Assembly: GCA_034440575.1 (NCBI GenBank)
Contig: JAOTOL010001213.1
Span: 301,501-365,500, forward strand
Direction of reading: 5' to 3'
Length of the DNA: 64,000 nucleotides
From: Imbricaverruca yamaguchii
Taxonomy: Eukaryota > Arthropoda > Thecostraca > Neoverrucidae
Below, one piece after another: positions 11,733 to 21,532 of this stretch. Within the stretch, counting starts at the first letter, position 1, and the number at the start of each line of letters is the position of its first letter. The notes beneath the pieces were generated by a model. It saw only the letters and a list, made by a program, of their open reading frames with translations. It was not told the origin of the DNA and searched no databases. The position numbers were made by a program, and so were the translations under genes.

Positions 11733-12045
11733 CTATCTAGCGGGGCTGGGGCAGAGATGCCGTAGTAGGATCGTCATCGGCTCATCACGGCGGACAGCAA
11801 TCTCCATCTGCTGCTGGAGCAGGCGGGTGAGCATCTCCGTCGAAGATTCTGCGGATTCCGACTTGGAGTCTGGATCGGGCATGTCCGTGCAGGCACGGCA
11901 GCCTACTTCCGCACGGTGCGGCAAATTATCGCTCTGGCACTGACGCCCCCGGCTCCTGCACTGGGCCGCAAATAATCACTGATCGCACGTCGAATTTTCC
12001 CGTGTCACAGTTTCACCGAACTCCCTCGTCCTACCGACCGCGCCA
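11733..12045 (-). pseudogene. Possible Ty3/gypsy-like 5' end: gag start and primer-binding site
   Basis: On the reverse strand, TGGCGCGGTCGGTAGG at 12030-12045 has the form of a tRNA primer-binding site (TGG followed by acceptor-stem complement) and directly follows a sequence ending CATCGTAACA, as an LTR 3' end would. About 120 bases further on, a 63-codon frame (11733-11924) starts MPHRAEVGC and contains an acidic stretch followed by MLTRLLQQQMEI, reminiscent of the N-terminal coiled segment of gypsy gag. The frame then stops and no further gag or pol follows, so the element is truncated. The call rests on arrangement rather than on a strong domain match. Confidence 0.35.
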
Positions 12046-12086
12046 TGTTACGATGTCCTTCGGCTCGGACTGCGTACACGATTCGC

Positions 12087-12318
12087 GTGCTGAGGTACCA
12101 CGACACAGACGCTGCTGAGGTACCGCGACACAGACGCTGCTGAGGTACCGCGACACAGACGCTGCCGAGGTACCACGACACAAACGCTGCTGAGGTACCA
12201 CGACACAGACGCTGCCGAGGTACCACGACACAGACGCTGCCGAGGTACCACGACACAGACGCTGCAGCCCCGGCCGGGCGACTATCGCGTGCTGAGGTAC
12301 CACGACACAGACGCTACA
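12087..12318. repeat. 25-bp tandem repeat (GAGGTACCACGACACAGACG core)
   Basis: Seven near-identical 25-bp units in a row, then one more unit after a short spacer at 12293. They lie inside the putative LTR to the right of 12046. Open frames on the reverse strand are artefacts of the unit. Confidence 0.9.
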
Positions 12319-12504
12319 GCCCCGGCCTCGCGACTATCGGAGACCGGGCAGTGGGACGGTCACCCCGGCGCCGCACGCCACAGCGTGGCTGGAGGCCTTG
12401 GCCATTCTACGCATGCGCGAATGCATGTGCAGCGCCGAGAACTTTGCAAGTTCTCTGGATACTCTTCGAAAACCTCTTGTAAGTTGTAACCTCTTGTAAG
12501 AACC

Positions 12505-12707
12505 TCTTGTAAAAGTCGTGAAAATCCAGCCCCCCAAGTGACGTCACTTTTGTGGGATTTTCGGGGGTAGATCCGGACCCTATTCGTCGAGCGCTTTCCG
12601 ATGACACCCCTTTCGTTTTCGTGCGACGCTTAGTTTGGATTTTATAGGGGGTACTATCCGCCCCCTCGTAACGGGGCGTGAGGATCTGACCGGAGAGACG
12701 GCGCGGG
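12505..12707 (+). mobile_element. TTAA-type MITE, right-end fragment
   Basis: Close match to the right end of the element at 15320-16157 and to 27785-28208: shared words GTCGTGAAAAT, GACGTCACTTTT, CCCTATTCGTCGAGCGCTTTCC, TTTCGTTTTCGTGCGA and GTGAGGATCTGACCGG. It is followed by CTAA at 12708-12711, a one-base change from TTAA. The left end is missing. Confidence 0.65.
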
Positions 12708-12874
12708 CTAATGGTGGAAGTATAAATATAAAATAAAAAGAAGCAACTTCGTTTTCTGCTTTCTCAAAATATATATGTGAAAGACATTTACAAATTATTA
12801 GGCGCCAATACAGCTATCACTCGCCTGCGCCATTCGTGAAATTACTGACAGCCGCCAACTGGAAATTGAGCTGT

Positions 12875-12980
12875 GTGCGCATGTAAAAGAAAATAAATAT
12901 CATTAATTCCTACACATGTAAAATAAAATAAATAACATTCATTCATGCGCATGTAAAAGAAAATAAATAGCATGCATTCT
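12875..12980. repeat. AT-rich tandem repeat of about 45 bp
   Basis: Two and a half units built on CATGTAAAAGAAAATAAATA followed by CATTcATgC. The interval 12981-14744 after it contains no gene I can support; a G-run/GC-rich patch lies at 14340-14360. Confidence 0.65.
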
Positions 12981-14744
12981 GAAGGGACATCAATAGACAT
13001 ATCTAGGAACCTGGCTGGATTAATTTGCATCTGGCTGCACAATTATTTAAGGGCATTTGAATTCTTTAAATTTATTTTTCCAATATAAATGTGGTTAACA
13101 TTATGACCACCTATGCCAACTGCAAATGCATACTTTTCGGTTGCGTCAACAACAAGAACAAAAACAAAAGGAGGCTTGTATTTGGGTAATCTAGCATGCA
13201 GAATGATTCTAAACATGTAATATAACCTAACCAAACCGGCTTACCTTACACACAAGAATAAGTGAAAAGAGCATGCATACACAACTGTTCTCTTTCAAAT
13301 AAATATAATGAAAAACTTACCTTCTCTAACCTTATCTGTTTTCAAAGACGTTTCTAACCTTTTATAGTTTAAAAAATTAACTGAAAATACAGATATAACC
13401 TAACCTAACGAAGCCAGACTTGGTCCCTGTGTTGCTTCATGAAGATAACGTGTGTAAAATGTGCCTCGTGAGTTCCTGAAGTACAGTAATACCCATGAGT
13501 GAAATCCAGAGAGTTAACCGAAATGGATAGAAGTAATTGTTCGTTAACATTAATGGCCCATGGTGGTTCCCTGGGAATGTCCATAATGAGAGCAAAGTGA
13601 TCTGGCAGATGCCTGGCCATTCTCAAAGCAGAACAACATCTAACATTTTATGTGCATTTACTTTTGCTGACTACAGTGCATTGTGACACCATTTTTTGTA
13701 AGGTAGGCAAAGGTCATGACATGAGAACGCCTGAGAAAATAGCGGGTTTGCGTTCACGGATACAAGAACACGTTAGGCTTTCATTTTGTGGTACCCGAGG
13801 CATTTCCGCACAGATCCTCCAGCCGAGGTGTCGATTTACCACCCTCCTGTCACGGATTTCGACTAAACCTTCCTCCCGGGGGGTAATCGATGGTGCTGAT
13901 CACGGCTGTTATATTTTTTCTTCTACAGCATGCGGTTTCGAAGATATAGCCTCAGGCAAGATGGCGATCCGCATATGCAAGAATATTTTCGACGGCAATT
14001 TTCACCCATATGCTATAAGGAATGTTAATAAAAATAAATGCCGGATTGTTGGGAAAGGTACATATATTAACAGTGATTCATAAACGGAAATGTACCAGTG
14101 GTAAAAAATGGAAATTTTGCGAAACTAATTTTTTAACGAATTCTCAGGAAAAATTCCGACTTCGTGTGGTTTGGCATTCTTTGTACTACGGGATCAATCA
14201 ATTAAAAAAAAGTGGAACGGACAAAGAGTAACGCGCCCCATGCGTTTAAATGTACCGATGTCGCTCCCGCTCGCACGGTAAACCCGCTCGCTGAGGGTCA
14301 CGCAGCGACGACGCTGACACGCGTGTGATGTGATCCCAGCGGAAGCGGAGGGGGGGGAGGGTGCAGACACTGATTGCGACAACCTGTCTCTTCAATGCGA
14401 AACCGGTTTCCAGTCCTTTGTTCCGATTTAACCATTGAATATCTGTGAACTTCATCGCAGTACCTTCCCTCGGGCCCACGTCGTGCCGCCCACCGCCTCT
14501 CCATCCGCCCCCTCGACAAATCACAAAATGCGCCGCTGATACCATCGTACCACCATCAAACACATCAAACACTATGCTTCTGGACTGTTCGTTTGCATGC
14601 CACATGAGACGCACGTTTGCAATGCAGCAGGAACACCAAATAAATTACAATGGTTTCAGTTTCTTGAACGAAACCAGCACAACAAGTCATTGGATCAATA
14701 ACGATTATATGATGGAACAAATGCACTTGATCGGACTTGGATCC

Positions 14745-15300
14745 AAGTCTGCATCTGATTTTAACCATCGTCAGAAGATGTTGGCACTGTTAGACAGCCA
14801 AATAAGTATACTATTATCCGGTGCCATGGGATTGTTCAAATTGTGTCTGAATTTTCGGGCAAATAACATGTTTATATAAAGAAACACGCAAAGCCGGGTT
14901 ACGGTCAGAATTTGTAATGCTCAATTCCGCATCTAGTTTTGATGATAGTGATACCGTTAGAGAGCCAAATGTCTGTACCATTGCATGGCAGGATGGTTTT
15001 TCCCTATGGCTTCAACTTCTGAGTAAATAATGGATTTGTGTTCACAAATACGACACAAACTTAATAAGCTTTCATTTTGTGGTAGCCAAGTTCGGATCTG
15101 ATTTTGACGATACCCAGAATATGTTCGCACCGTTAGATAGCCAAATAAGTATAATATCATCCGGTGCCATGGGATTATTAAAATTGTCTTAATTTTCGAG
15201 CAAATAACAGGTTTGTGTGAAAAACACGCCAAGCCAGGCCTCGGTCCGAACTCGTAATGCCCAAGTCCGCATCTAATTTTGATCGCATCACGATGTTTGT
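14745..15300. repeat. Diverged tandem duplication, about 350-bp period with half-length subunits
   Basis: The block at 14745-14930 (CAAATAAGTATACTATTATC, CCGGTGCCATGGGATT, CGAGCAAATAAC-type words) is repeated with divergence at 15095-15300, and shorter related segments (AGCTTTCATTTTGTGGTA) occur at 15065 and near 13775. No coding sense. Confidence 0.6.
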
Positions 15301-15319
15301 GACACTGGAAGATGATTAA

Positions 15320-16157
15320 CCCGTCCCGTCTCGGGGGGTGAGGGGTCTTCAACCGCCCCATCAGGTTGTTCGCGGATAGTGGACAAACGGCGCGCGGCAG
15401 CGCGCCCAAACTTAGCATGCCTTTTCCCACATCAATTTGGCACGATGTTTGACATTTTTTAAGTCAGGCCTTCTAGGGTCAACGAGTTAGTCAAGGTCAA
15501 GTGAGGTTATCTCCAAAAAAATTCAACCAGTCGTCACGGATACAGATATTTTGATGAAACTATCAGTGTTTGCTTATCTTTAGGATGCAACAAAACGTAC
15601 GAGGAAATTTTCATTTTTTCGTGTTTGACTACACATACGTTTTACGTTTCTGGCAAATTTCAGTTCAAATAGAGGATTCTGGCTAAAGTAAGCATTTCTT
15701 ATAAGGGCAAGTTGATTTCCAACAACGTTTCTCGGTCTGCTCTATCAATTCGAAAAGGAAAATTAAAGAAAATTTGAAAACTCAAAATTTTTGCAATTTC
15801 AAAAACAAAATAATTTTGGGGACCAAATTAAGCTAAAAAATGAAAGCCCTGGTCAATTTAGCTGGCATTTTCTCATTCCAAATAAAGTTTGTTTTTTCAT
15901 ATACCCCAAAATGCGCTGCCCAGAGCCACAAACATAATATAAGACGTGAAAGGTCGTGAAAATATAGCCCCCTGTTGACATCACTTTTGGGGGGAAATTG
16001 TTTTGGGGCTGGACCCGGACCCTACTCGTCGAGCACTTTCAGTTGACACCTCTTTCGTTTTCGTGCGATGCTTAGTTTGGGTTCTAGAGGAAGGTTACTA
16101 ACCGTCCCCCCCCCCCCGAGACCGGGTGTGAGGATCTGACCGGAAAGATGGCGCGGG
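15320..16157 (-). mobile_element. TTAA-type MITE, complete copy in reverse orientation
   Basis: TTAA at 15316-15319 and GTAA (a decayed TTAA) at 16158-16161 bound an 838-bp non-coding element. The left end, read on the reverse strand, aligns with the right end of the 17664-18597 copy: GGYATGC, a GCGCGC hairpin, a GGGG block and GACGGGACGGGTTAA. The right end, reversed, aligns with the left end of that copy through its GGTCAGATCC block. The right third is shared with 12505-12707 and 27785-28208. A C-run lies at 16106-16118. Confidence 0.6.
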
Positions 16158-16801
16158 GTAAGTAACTGTATTATTACTCAATGCGATGGCTTTTCTCTAA
16201 TTTCCCCTATTTAGGCCCAAGCAGGTGAATCAGCCGCAAGAAGCTCCCGTAGCGGCAGTTACAAAACCTGCCGCTGGCGGCGCTAGCTGACCCGCTGGCC
16301 GCTGTCGACTCCAATCGATATACATATGGATGTTATCACCAGATTGCTGCTATATTTCACATGACACCTTTATTGCACCAGCATTGAGCATAACTCATGC
16401 ATCCGGCATGTCATGAATTTACATGCATGCAATATTTATTTATTTATTAACATGCAAATTATACAGTAAATTAACATGCAGTGTATTAACATGCAAATGC
16501 CAATGTGTTCTGGCACCGGGTGTGGCATCTCATCACAGACGACAGCATGTGCGCTGCTCTCGTCCCTTCCGCCACCGGAAGCTTAGCTTGCCTAAAGCGG
16601 CGGGCAATGCGATTGGGCGAAGCCTACAGGATGTAGGCCCCTTTTCCAGGATTCAAAAGGTGGAATCATTGTGGCTTGGCTTCACGATGAGGGGTGCACA
16701 TTGTGTTCCCATGTGTGACTAAAGGTGCGCAGTAGCTGCGCCATCACAGAGCAGGCCTGAGTTCGCTACAGTTCATCGTGCATCCGACCCAGCATCACAG
16801 A

Positions 16802-17292
16802 AACACTGCGTGGCGACTCAGTAGCAGAATTCAGCTCTATCAGTGTGCAACACTGCGTAGCAGAATTCAGCTCTATCAGTGTGCAACACTGCGTAGCAGA
16901 ATTCAGCTCTATCAGTGTGCAACACTGCGTAGCGACTCAGTAGCAGAATTCAGCTCTATCAGTGTGCAACACTGCGTAGCGACTCAGTAGCAGAATTCAG
17001 CTCTATCAGTGTGCAACACTGCGTAGCAGAATTCAGCTCTATCAGTGTGCAACACTGCGTAGCTACTCAGCAGCAGATGTCAGCTCTATCAGTGTGCAAC
17101 ACTGCGTAGCTACTCAGCAGCAGATGTCAGCTCTATCAGTGTGCAACACTGCGTAGCTACTCAGCAGCAGATGTCAGCTCCATCAGTGTGCAACACTGCG
17201 TAGCTACTCAGCAGCAGATGTCAGCTCCATCAGTGTGCAACACTGCGTAGCTACTCAGCAGCAGATGTCAGCTCCATCAGTGTACAACACTG
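16802..17292. repeat. 36/47-bp tandem repeat (AGCTCTATCAGTGTGCAACA core)
   Basis: About eleven units in two lengths: a 36-bp form and a 47-bp form that adds an 11-bp ACTCA-containing piece. Left units carry GAATTCAGCTCTATC, right units GATGTCAGCTCCATC, so variants are spatially sorted. It abuts a CR1-like fragment on its right. The interval 16162-16801 to the left shows no gene. Confidence 0.93.
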
Positions 17293-17295
17293 CGA

Positions 17296-17500
17296 AGGCC
17301 TGGATGAGATCTCCTCTCAGCCTTCTTTATCTAAGTGAAAGCATATTCAATTTCTTCAATCTTTCCTCATATGCCAGGTTGCTGATGCCATTTACCATCC
17401 TTGTAACCCTATTTGTAGTCTCTCTAAAACCCAATAATCTTTTTCATAACTAGGAGACTAAGCTTGGACGCAGTATTCCAAAGATGGCCTGATTTCCTCA
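17296..17500 (-). pseudogene. CR1-like LINE fragment, sister of the 8.4-9.6 kb copy
   Basis: Nucleotide similarity to 8670-8880 is evident throughout: GATGAGATCTCCTCTCAGCC, ATCTAAGTGAAA, CATATTCAATTTCTTC, CTTTCCTCATATG and TAGGAGACyAAGCTTGGA. It corresponds to the thumb region (REDL/RGDLIEV and YVRPHLEY) of the reverse transcriptase, with indels that break the frame. Confidence 0.85.
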
Positions 17501-17663
17501 CCAAAGCACCAGGCCCTTCCATGCATCAGAGCACCATGCCGTCCCAATCTACCATTTTATCAAGTGGACCATCTAATTTTGTCCTCCATGACCACATCCT
17601 TGAAATTCATCCCACATTGCTGCGTAGCACACTTAAAATATTTGGCGTCATCATTCTGCTTAA

Positions 17664-18597
17664 CCCTCGCACGGCTGGTGGTCTGAGCCACCTTCGCCAG
17701 GCTGGGGGATAGATACATCACCCCCCACAGGTATCTCACGAACCACGCAAGATAGAACGAATCTGAAAATTGCATCGGATAGCTCGAAAAAGTTCCAGTC
17801 GAAAGTGCGTCGGTAGTTTTTACGCTAGGATTGGAACTTAACTATCGCACAGCTGAGGGACGTAGATTTCCCACCAAACCCCACCAAAGTTTTTCCGCGA
17901 CAGGGGGAAACGGGTTCTAGTTATAGAAAATCATGATTTTGTGTTAGGATAGAGGATCTCACAAAACATAGTTGTAAAAAACACCCAAAACTCAAAATTA
18001 AAATTCCAAAATTTTGGATTTTAGAAATATTGGATTTCCAAAATTTTGCATATTCAAAATTTCGGATTGTCAAAATTTTGGATTTTCAAAATTTTGGATT
18101 TTCAAAATTTTGGATTTTCCAAATATTGTATTTTTAAAATTTTGGAATTTTGAATTTTTCTTTTTGAAATAGGAATACGAACCAAAAATATGACGTTCTA
18201 AATCAACTTAGCATCATACAAAATTCCATAGTTCGTCTGCAATGTTGATAATAGATTAGATGAAACAAAAGTGCAAAAAGACGTCATCAAAAAATCAAAA
18301 TTAGAAAATTCTGACATTGTACGGTTTGGCGCTCAGTCAAGATAAGTAAACCGTGAAAGTTTCATTGTAATATCTTTATTATTGAAGGCGTGGCGACTGC
18401 TTAAATATTTTTGGACGTGACTTCACTTGACCCGCGATATCTCGGTGACCTTGGATGACCCGACCAGATTTTTTAGAACATGTAAAAATAGCTATTGGTA
18501 AGGTATGCCAAATGTCAGCGCGCTACCGCGCGCCATTTCCCCGCTATCGCGGGAAAACCTTCGTGGGGATAGGTATCTACCCCGAGCCGTGCGAGGG
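17664..18597 (+). mobile_element. TTAA-flanked non-autonomous element (piggyBac-type MITE), best-preserved copy
   Basis: TTAA at 17660-17663 and 18598-18601 bound 934 bp whose ends are perfect 13-bp inverted repeats, CCCTCGCACGGCT. Inside the right end lie two short hairpins (GCGCGCTACCGCGCGC and CCCGCTATCGCGGG) and a GGGGATAGGTATCTACCCC palindrome. The interior is AT-rich with about eight copies of a TTTTGGATTTTCAAAA-like unit at 17995-18160. No coding capacity. It ends about 475 bp upstream of the TATA box of the BRICHOS-peptide gene. Confidence 0.8.
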
Positions 18598-19074
18598 TTA
18601 AAAATGGCATAGTTGAGCATATCTTCTTTCAAATGCATGCAAATATCCTAATTATCCTACAACTTTTAGTTGTAGGATGGCTGGCGCACATAATATACAT
18701 TACTTTCGTGCATGTGTTAGCATGAGATGCAGTCATGATGGTGAGTTGGCTTAATAAAGGTTCGCCCTGATCTTGTTCTATCGATCTCGTGTTTACATCG
18801 AATGAATACCGTTTGACGTTGCTTGAGGCAGCGGCAGGGGAGGAGGATAGCGCACATTCTATCGTTGGTAATTATATGCCACAGCCGGTACCAGAATACA
18901 TTGGCATATGCATGTGAATATTTGTAAATTAATGAAATGCCGAACACATATTTCATGTTCAGCGCTGCCGAAGCACAGGTGCCATGTGAAATATAGCGGC
19001 GATCTGGCGGTGATATCCATATGTATATTTGACTAACAGGTGCCGCTTGGTACCACGTGGTCTGGTTTCGACAG

Positions 19075-19106
19075 TATAAAAGCCGACCTATTGCTATGCA
19101 GTTCAG
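19075..19106 (+). promoter_or_regulatory. TATA box and initiator of the BRICHOS-peptide gene
   Basis: TATAAAAG at 19075-19082 is followed 30 bases later by TTCAGG (19102-19107), a good initiator context with the likely start A at 19105. That gives a 5' UTR of about 58 bases ending CCAACC before the ATG. A CACGTG E-box is at 19053-19058. Function is inferred from sequence and spacing. Confidence 0.75.
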
Positions 19107-19162
19107 GCAGCACCGTCAGCCATAGCTCTCAGTGCACACACCTCCACACCCGGCCACCAACC

Positions 19163-19228
19163 ATGATCGGTGCTCTGGTGCTCGTCACTGCGCTGAGTCA
19201 GCTCAGCGTGCACGCCGCCCAGCCAGAG
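19163..19228 (+). CDS. BRICHOS antimicrobial-peptide precursor, exon 1 (signal peptide)
   Basis: ATG at 19163 in the context CCAACCATGA opens 22 codons, MIGALVLVTALSQLSVHA then AQPE. This is a classic secretory signal peptide: short N-region, hydrophobic LVLVTAL core and a V-H-A cleavage motif, so the product should enter the secretory pathway. The frame meets a strong splice donor, GAG|GTGAGC at 19226-19234, in phase 0. A TATA box and initiator lie at the right distance upstream. The reading frame continues past the donor into the 8-bp microsatellite, but that part is intronic. The next coding exon proposed is 21533-21997, also phase 0. An additional small exon between them cannot be excluded because polychaete precursors often have a longer linker after the signal peptide. 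Confidence 0.8.
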
Positions 19229-19264
19229 GTGAGCCAACGTGCTGATATGGAGAAATATTCTGTA

Positions 19265-19775
19265 CTCCATCTGTCCATCTGTCCATCTGTCCATCTGTCC
19301 ATCTGTCCATCTGTCCATCTGTCCATCTGTCCATCTGTCCATCTGTCCATCTGTCCATCTGTCCATCTGTCCATCTGTCCATCTGTCCATCTGTCCATCT
19401 GTCCATCTGTCCATCTGTCCATCTGTCCATCTGTCCATCTGTCCATCTGTCCATCTGTCATCTGTCATCTGTCCTTCTGTCCATCTCTCCATCTGTCCAT
19501 CTGTCTATCTGTCCATCTGTCTGTCCATCTGTCCATCTGTCCATCTGTCCATCTGTCCATCTGTCCATCTGTCCATCTGTCCATCTGTCCATCTGTCCAT
19601 CTGTCCATCTGTCCATCTGTCCATCTGTCCATCTGTCCATCTGTCCATCTGTCCATCTGTCCATCTGTCCATCTGTCCATCTGTCCATCTGTCCATCTGT
19701 CCATCTGTCCATCTGTCCATCTGTCCATCTGTCCATCTGTCCATCTGTCCATCTGTCCATCTGTCCATCTGTTCA
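19265..19775 (+). repeat. 8-bp microsatellite (CCATCTGT)n in the intron
   Basis: About 62 nearly perfect 8-bp units with a few shortened ones around 19455-19525. It lies just after the exon-1 donor. Each unit contains CATCTG, an E-box (CANNTG). Long open frames on both strands (SVHLSICP / MDRWTDGQ) are artefacts. Confidence 0.97.
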
Positions 19776-20379
19776 TCTGGCCATCTGTATATCCCTGCGA
19801 AAATATGGCGTAGAAAATGCATTGCATTGTATGCTGTGCAAGACGGCAAATTGACCTCTACCACCTCAGATGACCCCACTTGGCCCGAGGCAGTGAGGGG
19901 TTTACATGGACAACGAGGTATGCACTATGTGTATTCATCCACAACTGATATTATATTCATCACTAATGCCCGGTATGCTTTTTAAAAAGACTTCCTAAAG
20001 ATACTCCAAATCGATTTACTCCAGATGACCCGTCGCCTTCCCGGTGACCCCCAGTCAACAACAATACAAATCGATTAAAGTTATTGGGCTGTCGGATGCG
20101 TTTCAATCGTGCGCCGTGGAGCCACCGTCAGGTAAACGTCGGGGTGGTGTGGTCAGAGTTCGGCCAGCTCAGGTCTCTGACCTGACCTCAAAGAAAACTC
20201 CGAGAAATGCGTTTTGGAGACACTTTCCAATTGCGCCCACGCAGATTGTTCCATCTCAATAACTTTTCAGGTGGCATGATCTATCAATTTTCAAACATTG
20301 TTCAACGTGGTGCATTTTGACCTAAGCTAGGACGATGATCTTTCATAACCAGTGTTTGAAATTTTCACGTTAAACGCAA
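19776..20379. other. Intron sequence, nothing recognised
   Basis: Unique-looking sequence within the proposed intron. One exon-like segment, 19870-19917, has good splice signals but a stop in the needed phase. Confidence 0.5.
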
Positions 20380-20489
20380 CAATGTTCACGGAACGGTTAC
20401 CGCAAACTGTGCGGCGTTGCGAGACGCCGTTCTCCCACAGTCGCGGAGCAGATTAGGGGGACCCGAAAATACCCCCGAGACGGGTCAGA
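20380..20489 (+). mobile_element. TTAA-type MITE, right-end fragment inside the intron
   Basis: A CGGCG-TTGCGA-GACGCCG hairpin, GGGGGACCC / ACCCCCGAGACGGGT block and terminal TTAA (20490-20493) match the right-end layout of the 15320-16157 and 17664-18597 elements. The other end was not found. Confidence 0.5.
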
Positions 20490-21002
20490 TTAAGATTCCG
20501 GCTTAGAGGAGACTATGTTTGTTACTGGAACGCTGTTGGCGAGACCGCAAAAGTAAACCGTGGTTTCTGCTCGGCGCAACAAACTGCCAACGCTCATATT
20601 ACGCTGCGTTTTTTCTTCGCATTATTGCCCGACGTGATAAGAAAACCTTTAGATTGTTATCTAGGGTCCATGCTGTATGGTTCCCAGGTGCATTAAAAGC
20701 GCGGAATAATTTGGGTGATGGGCAAATAGATATATTCTGCTGGTGTGTACCCTAACCTCGGTCCTGTTCAGATGAATACTTTGTATTGATCCTTTTAAGG
20801 GGAAGTAGGTGCTGAATTCGGTCCCGTGAATTTCAAACCTGCCCCGTCCGATCGCTTTACTTGGTAACTTCGGTTCTTTCTTTAGAAAGGCGTACTCCGA
20901 TACACAATGTGTGCCCCAGATCAATTGAGGTCAAGCCCCGAACACCGCTTGTTGCTTCCTATTTCTTCCCCTCGCTGAGCATAGTTCTCCTGTTGTGATC
21001 CA

Positions 21003-21047
21003 GGGCCTTGCGATAGGATTGTCTGCGACGATCCTATCGCAAGGCCC
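21003..21047. other. Perfect 17-bp inverted repeat (hairpin) in the intron
   Basis: GGGCCTTGCGATAGGAT at 21003-21019 and its exact reverse complement at 21031-21047, with an 11-base loop. Flanked by GATCC/GGGATCACG words. No terminator-like T-run. Could be a recombination scar or the core of a small foldback element. Confidence 0.8.
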
Positions 21048-21532
21048 ATAATCATGGCGGGATCACGCAGGGCCCGGGATCACGAAGGGTTACTCTCAAC
21101 GAATTGCACATAATCACAAGACGGATGGTAGTTCGGGTGTGTGATAAGTCTCAAAGATAGGTAGCGAAGAGGACCTTCTCGTACTTGTAAACACCAATAT
21201 ATACAACTGGGCTTAGTTTCTTGAGGAAGGACACAGCCCCTTAGAATTCAGCCCTGAACCCTGGGTCAGTCAGCCACTCCTCATAGTCTTCAAGTGTACT
21301 CAGGTTTCCAATAAGGTCACCCAGTCACTGCAAAAATTCGAGGCCTCGTGCTTTCCATGCAGTGTTATGCAGCATCGAGCACAACAGACCCAGCAGCTAG
21401 GGAAATCAACGTTACTGAAAAGGTCCTGCGCCCTGAGAATATACGGACTCCGCCCAATGGGAACATGAAAATCCGCAGCGCCAGCATGTGCTTTCGGTAA
21501 GTTTCCTAAGGGACATGTCTAAATGCCCGCAG

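Noticed and set aside
19203..19827. Open frames reading SVHLSICP or MDRWTDGQ repeats
   Set aside because: Products of the 8-bp microsatellite; the signal-peptide exon ends at a strong donor before the array.
19870..19917. Exon-like segment with good acceptor and GTATGC donor in the intron
   Set aside because: It has a stop codon in the phase needed between the two phase-0 exons.
21241..21324. 27-codon reverse frame, GDLIGNLSTLEDYEEWLTDP then GFRAEF and stop
   Set aside because: Composition looks protein-like, but it is short, preceded by an in-frame stop and has no fitting splice acceptor.
21495..21502. CGGTAAGT, a consensus splice donor just before exon 2
   Set aside because: An intron from here to the acceptor at 21532 would be about 36 bases, and an upstream exon in that phase would create a stop after joining.
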